A program made the position numbers and the translations under genes. Positions 9,353 to 20,652 of a DNA stretch of 64,000 bases are shown here, one piece after another; within the stretch, counting starts at the first letter, position 1, and each line of letters starts with the position of its first letter. The DNA lies in contig CM040085.1 in the NCBI GenBank assembly GCA_022496805.1, forward strand, positions 15,963,811 to 16,027,810, in the 5' to 3' direction. The DNA is from Pohlia nutans. Lineage: Eukaryota > Streptophyta > Bryopsida > Bryales > Mniaceae. Below the pieces are notes generated by a model, which did not search any database, had not been told where the DNA came from, and saw nothing but the letters and a program-made list of their open reading frames with translations.

Positions 9353-12300
9353 ATGGCATCTTTTGAGGGTGAGGGTCCCAAGGTCGTGGACAAGTTCGAT
9401 GGGGTGAATTTCCACTTGTGGAAGTTCAAAATGGAGATGGTGATGGCCGAGAAGGAGTTGTGGGAGATTGTCGAGGGTAGTGAGGAACCTCCTTTCTCTT
9501 CTACGGATCCTAGGATCATGCAAGCGTACACGAGGAGGGAGAAGAAGGCATTTGCCATTTTGGCACTCAACCTCGCGGATTCGCAACTTGCGCACATTCG
9601 TTCGTGCAAGACACCCGCGGAAGCATGGTCCAAGCTTTGCAACATTCACGAAGCGAAAACATTGGCCAACATTTTGTTTTTGAGGCGCAAGTTCTTCACC
9701 ATCAAGATGGGCGAAGAAGATGACATGTTGGCGCACATCAACAAGGTCAAAGCTCTCGCGGATCAACTCAACGGTTGCGACGTGTCGGTTACGGATGGTG
9801 ACATCGTGATGACACTTTTGGAGAGCCTTCCATCATCATACGAGTACCTCATCGTGGCGATGGAGTCAAGACCCATTACGGAGCTCACATTGGACTATGT
9901 GACCTCACGGTTGTTGCACGAGCTTTCGCGGCGAAAAGAGAACGAGTCTCGAGAAGATGGAGCGGCACTCGTGGCGAAGCAATCCAAGAATGGAGGCGGT
10001 GGGAGCTCAAGCGACAAGGTGTGCTTCTATTGTGGTAAGAAGGGCCACATTGCCAAATTTTGCTTCAAACGCAAGAGGGATGAGAAAGGGGAGAGTGCAA
10101 ACAACACTAAAACTCGTGACGATGATGAGTACGCATTTACGGCTAGATATGAGGCAAGCATGAGCGATGGCATCGAGGGTGATGCAAGCATGAGTGATGG
10201 TATCGAGGGTGATGCAAGCATGAGTGATTGGATTGAGGTTGGTGATGAGTATGCAAACATGGCAAGCAATGTATCGTGCAATGGTAGTACGAGTGATTGG
10301 ATTGTTGATTCGGGGGCTACAAGCCACATGTCACCACATAAAACTTGTTTTCATTCGTATGCTCTCATTAATCCAAGGAGAGTGATTTTGGGAGATGATA
10401 CGGTGCTTGAGGCCGTTGGCAAGGGCCAAATTGTTGTAGACACCGAGGTGAGGGGTCGTGTGAAGACAATCACTATCCAAGATGTCCTCCACGTTCCCAA
10501 ACTAACGGCAAATTTACTATCGGTGAGGCAACTAGTGGCAAAGCACTTGAGAGTAGAGTTTAGTGATAAGGGGTGTTATGTGTTGTCACCGAGTCGAGAT
10601 GAGGTGGCCATCATTGAAGAACACGAGGGCTTGTACCACATCAAGTTCTCCAAGGTGCATTCGAAGGAATCGGCGGCGTTGGCGCATTCAAACTTGAAGG
10701 ACGACAAGTTGGCGTTGTGGCATCGTCGACTTGGCCATTTGAACATCAAGAGTGTGAAGACACTACGCGGCATGGTAAGCGGTATGGATCTTCATCAATT
10801 GAAAGTGGATGCTTCTACATTCACGTGTGAAGGTTGCATTGAAGGCAAGCAACAACGGTTGCCATTTGCGGGTGAAGGGGCGACACGGGCCACAAAAGTT
10901 TTGGAGATCGTGCATTCGGATGTGTGTGGCCCCATGAAGACCACATCGATGGGAGGTTGCAAGTACTTTGTGACCTTCATCGATGATTTTTCAAGGAAGA
11001 TATGGCTCTACCCTATCAAAGCCAAGAGTGAGTGCTTTGAGAAGTTCAAGGAGTTCAAGACATTGGTGGAGAACCAATCCGAGTTGAAGATCAAGGTGTT
11101 TCGGTCGGACAATGGCGGCGAGTACATGTCCAAGAAATTTGACGAGCTTTTGAAGAATGAAGGCATCGCACGCCAAACTTCGGCCCCGTACACGCCTCAA
11201 CAAAATGGAGTTGCGGAGCGCGCAAATCGCACCATTGTAGAGATGGCGAGGAGCATGTTGCACGCTCAAAACTTGAAGTTGGACCTTTGGGCGGAAGCGG
11301 TGGTGAATGCGGTATACACACGCAATCGGTGTCCAACAAGCGCGGTTGAAGGCATGACGCCGGAGCAAGCGTGGAGTGGGAGGCAACCATGTGTTGCACA
11401 CATGCGCATCTTCGGATGCATTGCATATGCGAAGGTTCCCAACGAACGGAGGACGAAACTCGAGGCTAAGGCCTTGAAATGTGTGTTTCTTGGGTATTGT
11501 GAAGGTACCAAGGCGTATAGACTCATGTCGGTGGACACGAGGAAGATCATTCGGTCACGTGATGTGACATTTTGTGAGGAGTCTACGATGGAGGCTCCTT
11601 TGGAGGTTGGTCCAAGTGGGAGTAGTGGAGACGTTTTGGTGGACACACCCTCCAAGTCTCCTAGTGTTGTTGATGTAGGTGATGATGACGGTGATGACGA
11701 AGCTGGCGACACGGAGGTTGTTGAAGCGCCATCGAGCTCAAAGGCCAAGAATGGCGCAAAGGGCACGCAAGAGGAGCAAGTTTCTTCAAGCGAGCGGCGG
11801 TACCCCGAGAGATCGCGCAAGCCACCTGGAGAATGGTGGAAGAACCACATCTTCCCTCAAGTGGAGGACGAGCATGCGAATGTGGCATTATCGGATGGTC
11901 CATTGACCATTCGAGAAGCCATGCAAGGTGAGGATGCGGTCAAGTGGGAGCGCGCCATGCAAGAGGAGTACGACTCTCTAATTGCTAACGGTACGTGGCA
12001 ATTAACTCCCATTCCAAAGGATCGCAACCCCATTGGTTGCAAATGGGTGTTTCGGACAAAGAGGGATGTTTCGGGTATTGTTGTGCGTCACAAGGCAAGA
12101 TTAGTAGCCAAGGGGTTCGCGCAAGTGCATGGGGTGGACTTTCACGAGACATTTGCTCCCGTGGCCAAGTTCACCACCATTCGATGCATTCTTGCCATTG
12201 GAGCGGCCTTGGACTTGGAGATGCATCAAATGGATGTGAAGACCGCATTTTTGAATGGCGATTTGGAGGAGGACATCTACATGATGCAACCTGAGGGGTT

Positions 12301-13498
12301 TGTGCAACAAGGTAAAGAGCACCTTGTTTGTAAGTTGCAAAAATCATTGTATGGGTTGAAACAATCTCCAAGAGCGTGGTACCAAAAGATTGACACGTTC
12401 TTGCTTGCACACGGGTTTACTAGGAGCATTGCGGATCATAGTCTCTACTTCATGCAAGAGGGGCAAAATGTGGTGATTGTGATCATATATGTTGATGATT
12501 TGATCATTCTTGCAAGCCTCATGAGTTTAATGAATGCATTAAAAGGCATGCTTGAGAGAGAGTACGAGATGAGTGATCTTGGAGAATTGCACTTTTGTCT
12601 TGGTGTTGAGTTTGTGCGTGATAGGGCTACACGCACTATCACCATGAGTCAAGGCAAGTATGTGATGGACGTGCTCAAGAGATTCGGGATGGAGGATTGT
12701 AAGCCCGTGGCAACACCATTGGATGCAAACTCCAAGCTCGTCAAGCTTTCGGAGGAGGAGTATGCGATGGAGGCTAAATCGATGGCGGAGGTACCATACA
12801 AGCAAGCGGTGGGGTCGTTGATGTATGCGATGATTGCGACACGGCCCGACCTTGCGTATCCAATTAGCGTGGTGAGTCAACACATGGCGAGACCGGGCTC
12901 GATGCATTGGATGACGGTCAAGAGGATCATGCGTTATTTGAGGGGCACAAGCGATGTGAAGTTGTGTCTTGGAGGCAAAGACATTGTGTTGAGCGGCTAT
13001 TGTGACGCGGACTACGCGGGAGACACGAGCGATCGAAGATCGACAACGGGCTACATGTTCAAGGTCGGATCGGGAGCGGTGTCGTGGAATAGCAAGCGGC
13101 AACAAACGACGGCGACATCAACGGTGGAGGCCGAGTACATGGCTACGAGCCATGCCACGAAGGAGGCCATTTGGTTGAGGCAACTAATGGTGGATGTGGG
13201 TTGCACACAAGGTGAGGCTACAACGATTATGTGTGACAACCAAGGGTGCATTTCACTTGCAAAGAACCCTACACATCATTCACGCACGAAGCACATTGAT
13301 GTGCAATACCACTTCATTCGGGAGAAGTTGGAATTGGGAGTTATACATTTGGAGTATTGCCCAACGGAGCACATGGTGGCGGATGTGCTCACAAAGGGTC
13401 TTTGTAGAGACCGACACCAACGATTAGTAATAGCATTTGGACTTAGAGGCTTTGGCTCTACGCAAAGTGGGAGTATTGAGGTAATTGATGCAACGTAG
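9353..13498 (+). CDS. Copia Gag-Pol polyprotein (1381 residues)
   Basis: The start is the ATG at 9353 (MASFEGEG); the frame is open until a TAG inside the 3' LTR. In order: a Gag region of the plant copia type with a W-x-x-W-K-like segment (about residues 1-210); a CCHC zinc knuckle CFYCGKKGHIAKFC (about 224-237); an aspartic protease DSGATSHM (about 320); an HHCC integrase zinc domain (LWHRRLGHLN..CEGC); an integrase core with HSDVCGP, RSDNGGEY and NGVAERANR supplying D, D and E; a reverse transcriptase with KARLVAKGF, MDVKTAFLNG and the YVDD active site; and RNase H with CDADYAGD, VEAEYMA and CDNQG. All catalytic residues seen are intact. There is no frameshift between gag and pol, so one polyprotein is made, as in most plant copia elements. 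Confidence 0.95.
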   Translation: MASFEGEGPKVVDKFDGVNFHLWKFKMEMVMAEKELWEIVEGSEEPPFSSTDPRIMQAYTRREKKAFAILALNLADSQLAHIRSCKTPAEAWSKLCNIHEAKTLANILFLRRKFFTIKMGEEDDMLAHINKVKALADQLNGCDVSVTDGDIVMTLLESLPSSYEYLIVAMESRPITELTLDYVTSRLLHELSRRKENESREDGAALVAKQSKNGGGGSSSDKVCFYCGKKGHIAKFCFKRKRDEKGESANNTKTRDDDEYAFTARYEASMSDGIEGDASMSDGIEGDASMSDWIEVGDEYANMASNVSCNGSTSDWIVDSGATSHMSPHKTCFHSYALINPRRVILGDDTVLEAVGKGQIVVDTEVRGRVKTITIQDVLHVPKLTANLLSVRQLVAKHLRVEFSDKGCYVLSPSRDEVAIIEEHEGLYHIKFSKVHSKESAALAHSNLKDDKLALWHRRLGHLNIKSVKTLRGMVSGMDLHQLKVDASTFTCEGCIEGKQQRLPFAGEGATRATKVLEIVHSDVCGPMKTTSMGGCKYFVTFIDDFSRKIWLYPIKAKSECFEKFKEFKTLVENQSELKIKVFRSDNGGEYMSKKFDELLKNEGIARQTSAPYTPQQNGVAERANRTIVEMARSMLHAQNLKLDLWAEAVVNAVYTRNRCPTSAVEGMTPEQAWSGRQPCVAHMRIFGCIAYAKVPNERRTKLEAKALKCVFLGYCEGTKAYRLMSVDTRKIIRSRDVTFCEESTMEAPLEVGPSGSSGDVLVDTPSKSPSVVDVGDDDGDDEAGDTEVVEAPSSSKAKNGAKGTQEEQVSSSERRYPERSRKPPGEWWKNHIFPQVEDEHANVALSDGPLTIREAMQGEDAVKWERAMQEEYDSLIANGTWQLTPIPKDRNPIGCKWVFRTKRDVSGIVVRHKARLVAKGFAQVHGVDFHETFAPVAKFTTIRCILAIGAALDLEMHQMDVKTAFLNGDLEEDIYMMQPEGFVQQGKEHLVCKLQKSLYGLKQSPRAWYQKIDTFLLAHGFTRSIADHSLYFMQEGQNVVIVIIYVDDLIILASLMSLMNALKGMLEREYEMSDLGELHFCLGVEFVRDRATRTITMSQGKYVMDVLKRFGMEDCKPVATPLDANSKLVKLSEEEYAMEAKSMAEVPYKQAVGSLMYAMIATRPDLAYPISVVSQHMARPGSMHWMTVKRIMRYLRGTSDVKLCLGGKDIVLSGYCDADYAGDTSDRRSTTGYMFKVGSGAVSWNSKRQQTTATSTVEAEYMATSHATKEAIWLRQLMVDVGCTQGEATTIMCDNQGCISLAKNPTHHSRTKHIDVQYHFIREKLELGVIHLEYCPTEHMVADVLTKGLCRDRHQRLVIAFGLRGFGSTQSGSIEVIDAT
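10154..10243 (+). repeat. Three 30-bp tandem repeats in gag
   Basis: Three 30-bp units in frame encode ASMSDGIEGD twice and ASMSDWIEVG once, between the zinc knuckle and the protease. The first two units differ at few bases, so the amplification is recent. It adds an acidic linker and does not disturb a catalytic domain. Confidence 0.75.
13464..13473 (+). other. Polypurine tract of the copia element
   Basis: AAAGTGGGAG lies at 13464-13473, directly before the 3' LTR. It is the usual plant copia plus-strand primer (AAGTGGGAG) and overlaps the coding frame. Confidence 0.8.
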
Positions 13499-13731
13499 TA
13501 TTGCTAGAAGCCAAAGACGTACGGGTGCTAAATAATGGTGTGTGGGAGGAGGGGTTAGGCATGGGCTGATCTCTAGAGTGTCCTTGTGATGAGTTATCCC
13601 ATATGGTTTGTCCATGGTGACCTCCTAGTGTACACTACTTAAGGTGGAAGGCCTTTGAGTAAAGATCATCTCTTTCTACGCATTCCTTGTGTTTGTGTGT
13701 GTGCCTTGTGCAATCTTCTCTACCTTCAATA
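13474..13731 (+). repeat. 3' LTR of the copia element
   Basis: This 258-bp LTR appears identical to 8275-8532. The stop codon of the polyprotein lies within its first 25 bases. It is followed by CCGGC, the second target duplication. Confidence 0.93.
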
Positions 13732-13736
13732 CCGGC

Positions 13737-14334
13737 ATCAGCGTGGTATTCAACACCGACGAGGGCAGCAGGGATTCGGCATCGACAGGCCACACCTGCA
13801 GCGTCGCCATCGCCGGCTTCCCCTATTCCAAGACAGGGTGACATTATAAAAGCGGCAGAGTGATATTACGGAGGGAGAGCCCTCCTTCCCCTTTTAGTCC
13901 AAATTTCAAGCTTTTTTATCAATCTTGTTAGACTTGCTAGTCATTGGTAGGTTAGAGAAGAATTCACTATTTTAATTTGGTAATTTTAATTGCCTCAAAA
14001 ATATTGTGTGCATTTCTTTATTTGCTCAAGTGTGTCAATTGTGTGTGTTTGGACTTTGTGGTTGCATTGTGGTGATGTATTGAAGTTTAGGGTTCAAAAA
14101 TCCCGGTGCATGGCATAGCGCGGAAGCGCTGCCGAATTTTCACCGGGATTTTGTTCCCCATTCCATTACAAAAAACCCTAGTTTAATTGTGTCAAAAAAA
14201 TATTAGAATTCTTTGTACTTGAGGAACTTGTGTTGTTTACAACTCCCAATTGAGGTGTTGTAGCATTGGGAGTGGTTGTGTGGTGTATTGGACTATTTAA
14301 ATCCAATTTTTGGCCCATTTTAGGTCTAGATATA
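13737..14334 (+). other. Continuation of the split host or gypsy-like DNA
   Basis: The first 115 bases are GC-rich and continue the block cut by the copia insertion. The DNA then becomes AT-rich, with a small hairpin-like string (AGCGCGGAAGCGCT) near 14116. No coding frame is supported. Confidence 0.4.
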
Positions 14335-14800
14335 GTGCTGTCATTTTAGGTGAGGGTGCAAATTCACCTCACCTAACCATTTTTTACTCCAATTTTAGCT
14401 CATTTTCAAGTACTTGGTACTTATAGGCAAATTGAGGTGGAATTTAAGCACTTGTAGGCAAATTTTGGATCAAATTGTGTGTGGTAAAGGTGCTGTAATT
14501 TTGTGTACTTAAGTGCCAAAACCCTAATTAGAGGGTTTAACCCCCAAAATTAACCCATTTTAGTGCACTAAGTGCCTAGGGTGATTAGTGAGGGTTTGTG
14601 GATGCATTAAGTGTGTGTTGATTGATCATTTCAATCTCTTGTATGTGCTGTAATTCTTGTATTTGAGTCCCAAAACCCTAATTAGAGTTTCCAAATCACC
14701 AAAATTAGTCCATTTTAGTGCACTAAGTGCCTAGGATAATTGGTGGGGGTTGTGGATTGATTAGGGTGTTTGTTGATTGCCATTGGTAATTCTTGGATGT
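14335..14800 (+). repeat. Tandem repeat, about three units of 155 bp
   Basis: Units begin with TGCTGT(A/C)ATT at 14335, 14491, 14646 and 14800. The second and third units share AAAACCCTAATTAGAG, CCATTTTAGTGCACTAAG and TGCCTAGG at the same spacing. The first unit is more diverged. The constant 154-156-bp period resembles a short satellite or an internal retroelement repeat. Confidence 0.6.
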
Positions 14801-15689
14801 GCTGTAATTTTCATATACACCCCCGTTTTGACCAATTTGTCTAGTTTTTTGGCATTTGAGCTTAGAATTTTTCCCACATAATTGCCTAGATAAAAAGGAG
14901 TCCATTGCTTGGAATATTTGTACACACTCACCCTCGGCCGGACATATGACATTTTGACCGGCAACGGTCAAAGTGCTCATATAGATTTTTGGGGGGTTTC
15001 AAATTCTTTATGCTATAATTTTTATTCATAGCTCTGTACTTCATTTATGTTTTATAGAAATTTCATAAGAACTTAAATTTGAAATGAAAAATTTCATTGG
15101 GATATTCAAAAAGCATGTTTGTTTAAGATAAGTGTTTCAAATGTGTTTCAAAAAAAATTATACCTTTCTACATCCTAAATTTCATTGATTTCTATTTATT
15201 TTATTTTTTTGGAGCCCAAGGTGCTAAGCGTTCAGTAAACAAGAGTTGTTGACGAAGAACCTTTTTGAAAATTTTAAGTACCTAATAAAATCAAAAACAC
15301 AGCAATAAGCTGCTCCACCAACCAACCTACAACCCCAGCAAGCAACACTAGGGTCCAAACCTAAAATCCATCAAGTAACTCATAAACAAGAAAAACCAAA
15401 ACAAGACTGGAATTCAAGACTTGGGCAACAGCCACACCTAAGGCAAGAAAAGACCAAAGAGAAGAAGCACAAAACTAAGACATGAAGTATTAGAAAATAT
15501 AGCAATTTGGCTTGAGGAAGTTCCACCGGTTCTTGTCATTGCACTAGGTCATGAAGAGGTCTTGGTGACGACAAATACAATAAAACTGCTCATTGATTTC
15601 TATTTGATAGTATTAATGTTTTGAAATTTAAAATTATTTTCTATAAAAAGAATTAATATTTTTTGTTGGTTAATCTTTTCTAACTAATT
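14801..15689. other. Non-coding DNA downstream of the thioredoxin-like gene
   Basis: No gene was recognised. It would contain the 3' untranslated region of the minus-strand gene that ends at 15690. Confidence 0.4.
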
Positions 15690-17287
15690 CTATTCAAAAG
15701 CTTGTACAAATCCAAGCAATGCATCAACCTCTCGATTTTCAGATTGATATTTCACTATTTGTAAACTATCCTTAGGAAAAAAAAAGATTGTTGGAAAATG
15801 CTCAAGTTGCAAATAACGCTTTGCATACTCTTTGTAATCGCCATCTGATCGAAATCTGCCAACCTGAAAAATTTAGTTTTCTTACGTGTTAAATAATCAT
15901 CAATATATTACAATTGTAATATCAACAATCAATCTTATATATGTTTTATCAACTAATCAGTGTTCTTTAAATAATAAAAATTAGACTATATATATAAACT
16001 TTTTATTTGTGGAAAATAATACTATCTTAAAATCATTAAACTATAAGTGCAAACTTCATCAATGAAATAAAAAAACTATAGCTAATGTGTAAAATTTTGC
16101 TATCATAAATCATTTGAGATTATTTCATTTAAATTAAGACATTCATGTATTGAATAAGGCACATAAAAGTTCAATATAAATATATTATATATTTCTACAT
16201 AAATTTGTCAAATTTAAATTTTAAAATTTGTTTTATAGATATTTGATTATACTACTAAGACATATGTGACATATATAGATCAATTAGTGTCAAATAAATT
16301 TTTAATATAATCCAGTTTTTATTAATATAATTCAATTCTAAAATGTTACTATAACAAATAATGAAGGATATTTTTTGCTTAACTATTAAAAACTCAAGAG
16401 TATTTTGGAAAATTAACTAAATGACAACATAAATGTCAAAATTGAAAAAATGATCACATATACTACTTTAATTTTTTTAATAAATGAAACCCGTTTAATA
16501 AATACTGAAACTCAATTATAAAACTGATAAAGAATTTCTTGAAAGGAATCCAAACTAATGAGTTGATAAATTGCAACATTCAATTACAATGGAATAGTGA
16601 ATCTTACTTCATAAAATAAACATTTGTTTGTATGATAATTCAATGTTTTGCAAAAAATGCTTTTTCTAGATACTATTAAAACATATAATATAGAAGGAAA
16701 GTCAAACAAGTGCACATATCAACAAACATCATTCCAACCATTCAATTGACATCATTACAAAGTCAATTCTAAAAATTGTCATTTATAACAAACCTATGTA
16801 CAACACTTTTGAAACATGAAATAAAATATGTTATAATCAATCACAATAAAATCATCAAAAACTACATTAGAAATAAAGAAATAGGTTGTATTTTTTTATT
16901 ATAATAAAAAAAATCTCAAAAAAAATTAAATTAATTAATTAATTAAAGCAATGGATTTAACCCCCTACAGGCCCGAGAGTTGTAGAACAAAACTACGTTG
17001 TATTATAAAATGTAACCATAGCATTGATGAAGTTTATCCCAAAGAAAATACAAAACATGATGTTTGAAAATTATCCACACAATCAAATTTTTAAAAATAG
17101 CTTTAAATCTCCATTTAATGAATTTAAACAATATCAGACTTAGTTAACCCCTAATGCTCCGATGATCAAAATTTGCTCCAATGATCAATATATGCATTTA
17201 AAAGATTTTTTTATATTTTTGCCCAAAGGATGCATTCTTTGTAAGTTACTTAATATATCATATATATATCAAATAAACACTTACATT

Positions 17288-17324
<37 letters not shown>

Positions 17325-18780
17325 CTTACGTTTCTTATTTATTTATTTATTTGTAAATTACTTAATATATTGTATATATAGTATCTATAAAAATTATCAT
17401 TGGATAAACATATTATAATTCAGTATTCCAACTCAAAATTTTATATGCACATCACAAATATTGCAATATTTGACAGCTCATATTGCCATTTTCCTAGTTG
17501 TTGAAACATACTTTTAGAACGTGATTTAGTATTCAAAATTAAAGTTTTCAACATGCGTAATTCTTGGAATCTATAAGTTTATTTTCACTAAATTCAACAT
17601 AAAAACATAATTTTTAGTAATTTTAATCTAGTTTTTATATTTAATGTCAAATGCAAATAAATAAAAAAGCATTTGAATAAATTTGTTGAAATATTTATTA
17701 AATGAATCAATTAAATAACTTACATAGACATTAGAGTTCTCAAGGTGACGAGCCACTCTTTCAAAGTTTGGTTCCATGGCCTGGCATTAGAATTTTGGAA
17801 CCATCATGAAATAGAATTAGAATGAATCACAATCTTGATAAGGAAATTTTTGCAATGTTGTTCATAGGCTTAAACACATATGTGAAAAACATGCCAAAAA
17901 AACATACAAAACCGTGCATTACACATGCAGAAAACATCTGCATACTTCTTTTGCAGGTTTTTATTAAATTGAACATAACCCCTTTTTGCAAGTTTTGAAA
18001 ATAGTTTTCATAGGTTTTTTGTATATCTGTTTAAGAATCCAAATATTATTGCAAAAACGTGATCTAGAGTTTGTGGTGTGATTGATTTGAAATTTCAAAG
18101 TCTTTCAAGGTATGACAAGAACTACGAATCAAGCAACCAATCTAAACAATGTTCAGGTGTGAGAAATGCTAGACCTGGCAAAAACGGCACCAAGGAGCAT
18201 ACAAAACCACCAACCAAGCCCGAGAGCGATGAGTGCGGGCTAACGCGTCAATCTCATCCAACGTTAAATTTACAACACTATCACTAGTAAACAAATCGGT
18301 TCGATTAGAAGCTTCATGGCTATGTCCCGAGTTAGGCGGAGGAGCATGGTGTTCCTCCCGAATTTCGTACCCGGCACTCATATCATAACCACCATACTGA
18401 TTAGATTGCACGGGTGGGACACGAGCCATGTTCGATGATGCATAGGAGTCGTGTTGATGACCTCGATTCTCGTATGAATCATTTTGCCTATAGTTTTGGC
18501 GGTCTCTTTGATCTGCATTGGATTCATGTCGCTCACCATAATTTTGTCGTGAAGGGCTAGCTCTGCTCGATTGATGGCTATGATAAGAATGTGCATCATC
18601 CTGCTCAGCATGCCCATGGTGGTGCTGATGGCCTGCATGATCGTGGTGGTGATGGTTGTGGTCACTATACGATTGATGCCCTCCATAGCTTCCGTGATAA
18701 TTTGAGCTTGATGCATTTGGATTGCGATATTGTTGTCTATCGTCGGATTCTCCTTCCTCATCCCAATTCCACATTGACAT
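15690..18780 (-). CDS. His-rich protein with APS-reductase-type thioredoxin domain
   Basis: There are three exons on the minus strand: 18780-18175, 17780-17724 and 15863-15690. Splice sites are CAG|GTCTAG, TGCCAG|GCC, TAT|GTAAGT and TTTCAG|GTT, and the phases agree. The protein starts MSMWNWDEE (an upstream in-frame ATG lies at 18807) and has about 278 residues. The first ~150 residues are low-complexity and rich in His, Asn, Ser, Gln and Tyr. Next comes LFTSDSVVNLTLDEIDAL, then VVLYAPWCRFCQAMEPNF, VGRFRSDGD, HFPTIFFFPKD and a final SENREVDALLGFVQAFE. This is the glutaredoxin-like C-terminal domain of plant APS reductase, with CRFC in place of the usual CPFC. The sulfonucleotide reductase domain is absent between here and the next gene. 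It is either a stand-alone redox protein or a derived APR paralogue; metal binding by the His tract is inference. Confidence 0.75.
16957..17170. repeat. Two single TTAA-type element ends
   Basis: TTAACCCCCTACAGGCCC (16957) and TTAACCCCTAATGCTCC (17144) match the left-end consensus of the TTAA-type elements. No right partner was found for either. They lie in the second intron of the thioredoxin-like gene. Confidence 0.35.
17290..17321. repeat. (TA)n microsatellite
   Basis: About 16 uninterrupted TA units lie in an intron of the thioredoxin-like gene. Confidence 0.9.
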
Positions 18781-18807
18781 TGCAAGTACACTCTTTATTC
18801 TATTCAA

Positions 18808-20652
18808 AGTATAATATACTATTCCATAGTCTTGTGAAACATTGCAAACATCATGGATTAGTGTATATATTAATAAACTTTATTTATCAAACTTTAGAGC
18901 TCTAGGCTCCCATTGGCCACTTATTAACTAACCACTTGTTGCTGGAGTGACTATTCATTGAAAAGCTTCTCAAAGGTAGTCCCAAGGTACACAATCCAAC
19001 AGAAAGAATTCATTCACTCTATTTTTTGTATTTTTTGATGTTACATTAACCCCTAAAGGACCATAAGTTCCCGGGGGGCCTCATGTTTTTTTCATTAGTT
19101 TTGAGTAGGATTTATGTAGATTTTCTTTTGTTCAAATTTAATTCTTTTTTATTCAGCATATGTAATATTCTTCACTAATTCCATTGATACTAAATATGGT
19201 CCCATTTAAATTATATTTTCCATAAATATGATTGTTTAAATTTGTCATTTTAAGACCATGAATCCTTGGTCCTTTACGGGTTAAATCACAACTGACACTA
19301 CATTATATGAAAGTGTAGCTGCCCACAAATAGCTTTCATAATGAGCGTAAACATTTTCTGCTTCAGTAGTTGAGCCCCAATTCCTACATGGTGTTCTCGT
19401 AGTTTGCTCCAACTGCCTTCCTGCCATCCTAATCATCAATAAAGCAACAATTCAATTGGCCATACCATAAAGTCTATCGATCCCAACTGCAATCATAATA
19501 GCTTGAATTCAAGCACTGTGGCAAAATGCATTCAGTTGCCAGCTAATTCAAACACTGATTCTCCTTTGACTTGTGGCACATGTTGTGCCCATATGGCATG
19601 TAACGTGCATCAAAAATGACACAGCCAAGGTCGAATACTTGTGCAATCTGGATGGAGATTCTACCCCACTCAAGAGACCGGAGCATTCTTCACCTAAAGA
19701 GGAAAATCGTCATCAGGGCAATATACAATCAACATGTGCCAAACTCTAAAATCACACATTCCAGCACTGCCCAAAATTCACAGGAAAACCTTTACAAACG
19801 GGAGTCACAGATTCTGATAGCAGGATTGGGTAAGGAAACCGCAAACGGAATTGACACTTCCTGAATGCTTTTGCTGGTCGATTCGAGACTAAGGATGCAG
19901 AGGTCTGAAAAGGTGGTGGCGCTTCAACACGAAGTGTCTATAACCAGAAGCCTTCTTCAAGCTTAACCCTTGTATGGAAGCTTAACCTGGCTTCTTGAAG
20001 TCGCTAACCCCTGGTTCTCCAAGTACTAAGTTCTCTTAAGCAACCTCAAATCCTATCTTCTACGCCTCCAACCGCTCCAGCTGAGCTGGGATAAAGATAA
20101 TACGCAGAAGGACATACAATGGGAATTGCTCATGAAATACGGAGAATTGGAACTTATCTACAAAATTCTCCCAAAATAATTTCTGATTTCCTTCAAATGT
20201 TGGAAAAAACCAATACAGCAAGCAATGATTCTCAATAACTTTTGTCCACCTAGCTACTAAAACCAGATTAAATCCCAAGGCCTTGATCCTAGGGATAGAA
20301 ACTCTTGAATCACATATCTTCAATGTAGCTGCTCCTCTTCGAAAACGTAACTGTGTACCACAGGCGGAGCACTAACGTAGCTGAGATGCACTACTGGAAC
20401 CACTAGAGCGAAGAAAATAGGAAATACCAATATAAAAAATCATCTACTTTTTACACATGAATAAAGCTTTCTTGATATAGGAGAAAGAGAGATACCACAT
20501 CCCACCACTTGCATACCTCAAATTCTGGAATCTGCTGATGCCAAAATGATCCAACGATTCTGTATTCAAGATTCAACATGCCGGGTACCTTCAAGAAGAT
20601 GAAGTGTATGCACAGAGCTACTGAATGTAGGGTTTGATGCAACTAACCCTTC
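18808..20652. other. Spacer between the thioredoxin-like gene and gamma-SNAP
   Basis: Both neighbours are on the minus strand, so this spacer holds the 3' flank of gamma-SNAP and the promoter side of the thioredoxin-like gene. It was scanned for an upstream APS-reductase domain (iron-sulfur motif, WWW motif) and none was seen. It includes one small TTAA-type element. Confidence 0.45.
19046..19284. mobile_element. TTAA-type MITE, 239 bp
   Basis: The left end is TTAACCCCTAAAGGACCA; the right end, inverted, is TTAACCCGTAAAGGACCA, a one-base difference over 18 bp. TTAA flanks both sides. The interior is AT-rich. Parts resemble 25730-25880, and the right end resembles 26215-26240, so a relative lies upstream of the tRNase Z gene. 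Confidence 0.65.

Larger units (their letters stand above)
8275..13731 (+). mobile_element. Complete Ty1/copia retrotransposon
   Basis: The element has two 258-bp LTRs that look identical by eye, a primer-binding site directly after the 5' LTR, a leader of about 800 nt, a single gag-pol frame without stops, and a polypurine tract directly before the 3' LTR. It is flanked by a perfect 5-bp target duplication CCGGC (8270-8274 and 13732-13736). The order of protease, integrase, reverse transcriptase and RNase H defines it as copia. Identical LTRs and an intact frame indicate recent insertion and possible autonomy. The LTR ends are TATTGA..TCAATA instead of TG..CA. It lies inside the GC-rich block downstream of the gypsy relic, so it is nested. 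Confidence 0.95.

Noticed and set aside
11266..11850. Long antisense open frames inside the copia gag-pol
   Set aside because: They are shadows of the real frame and have no recognisable domain.
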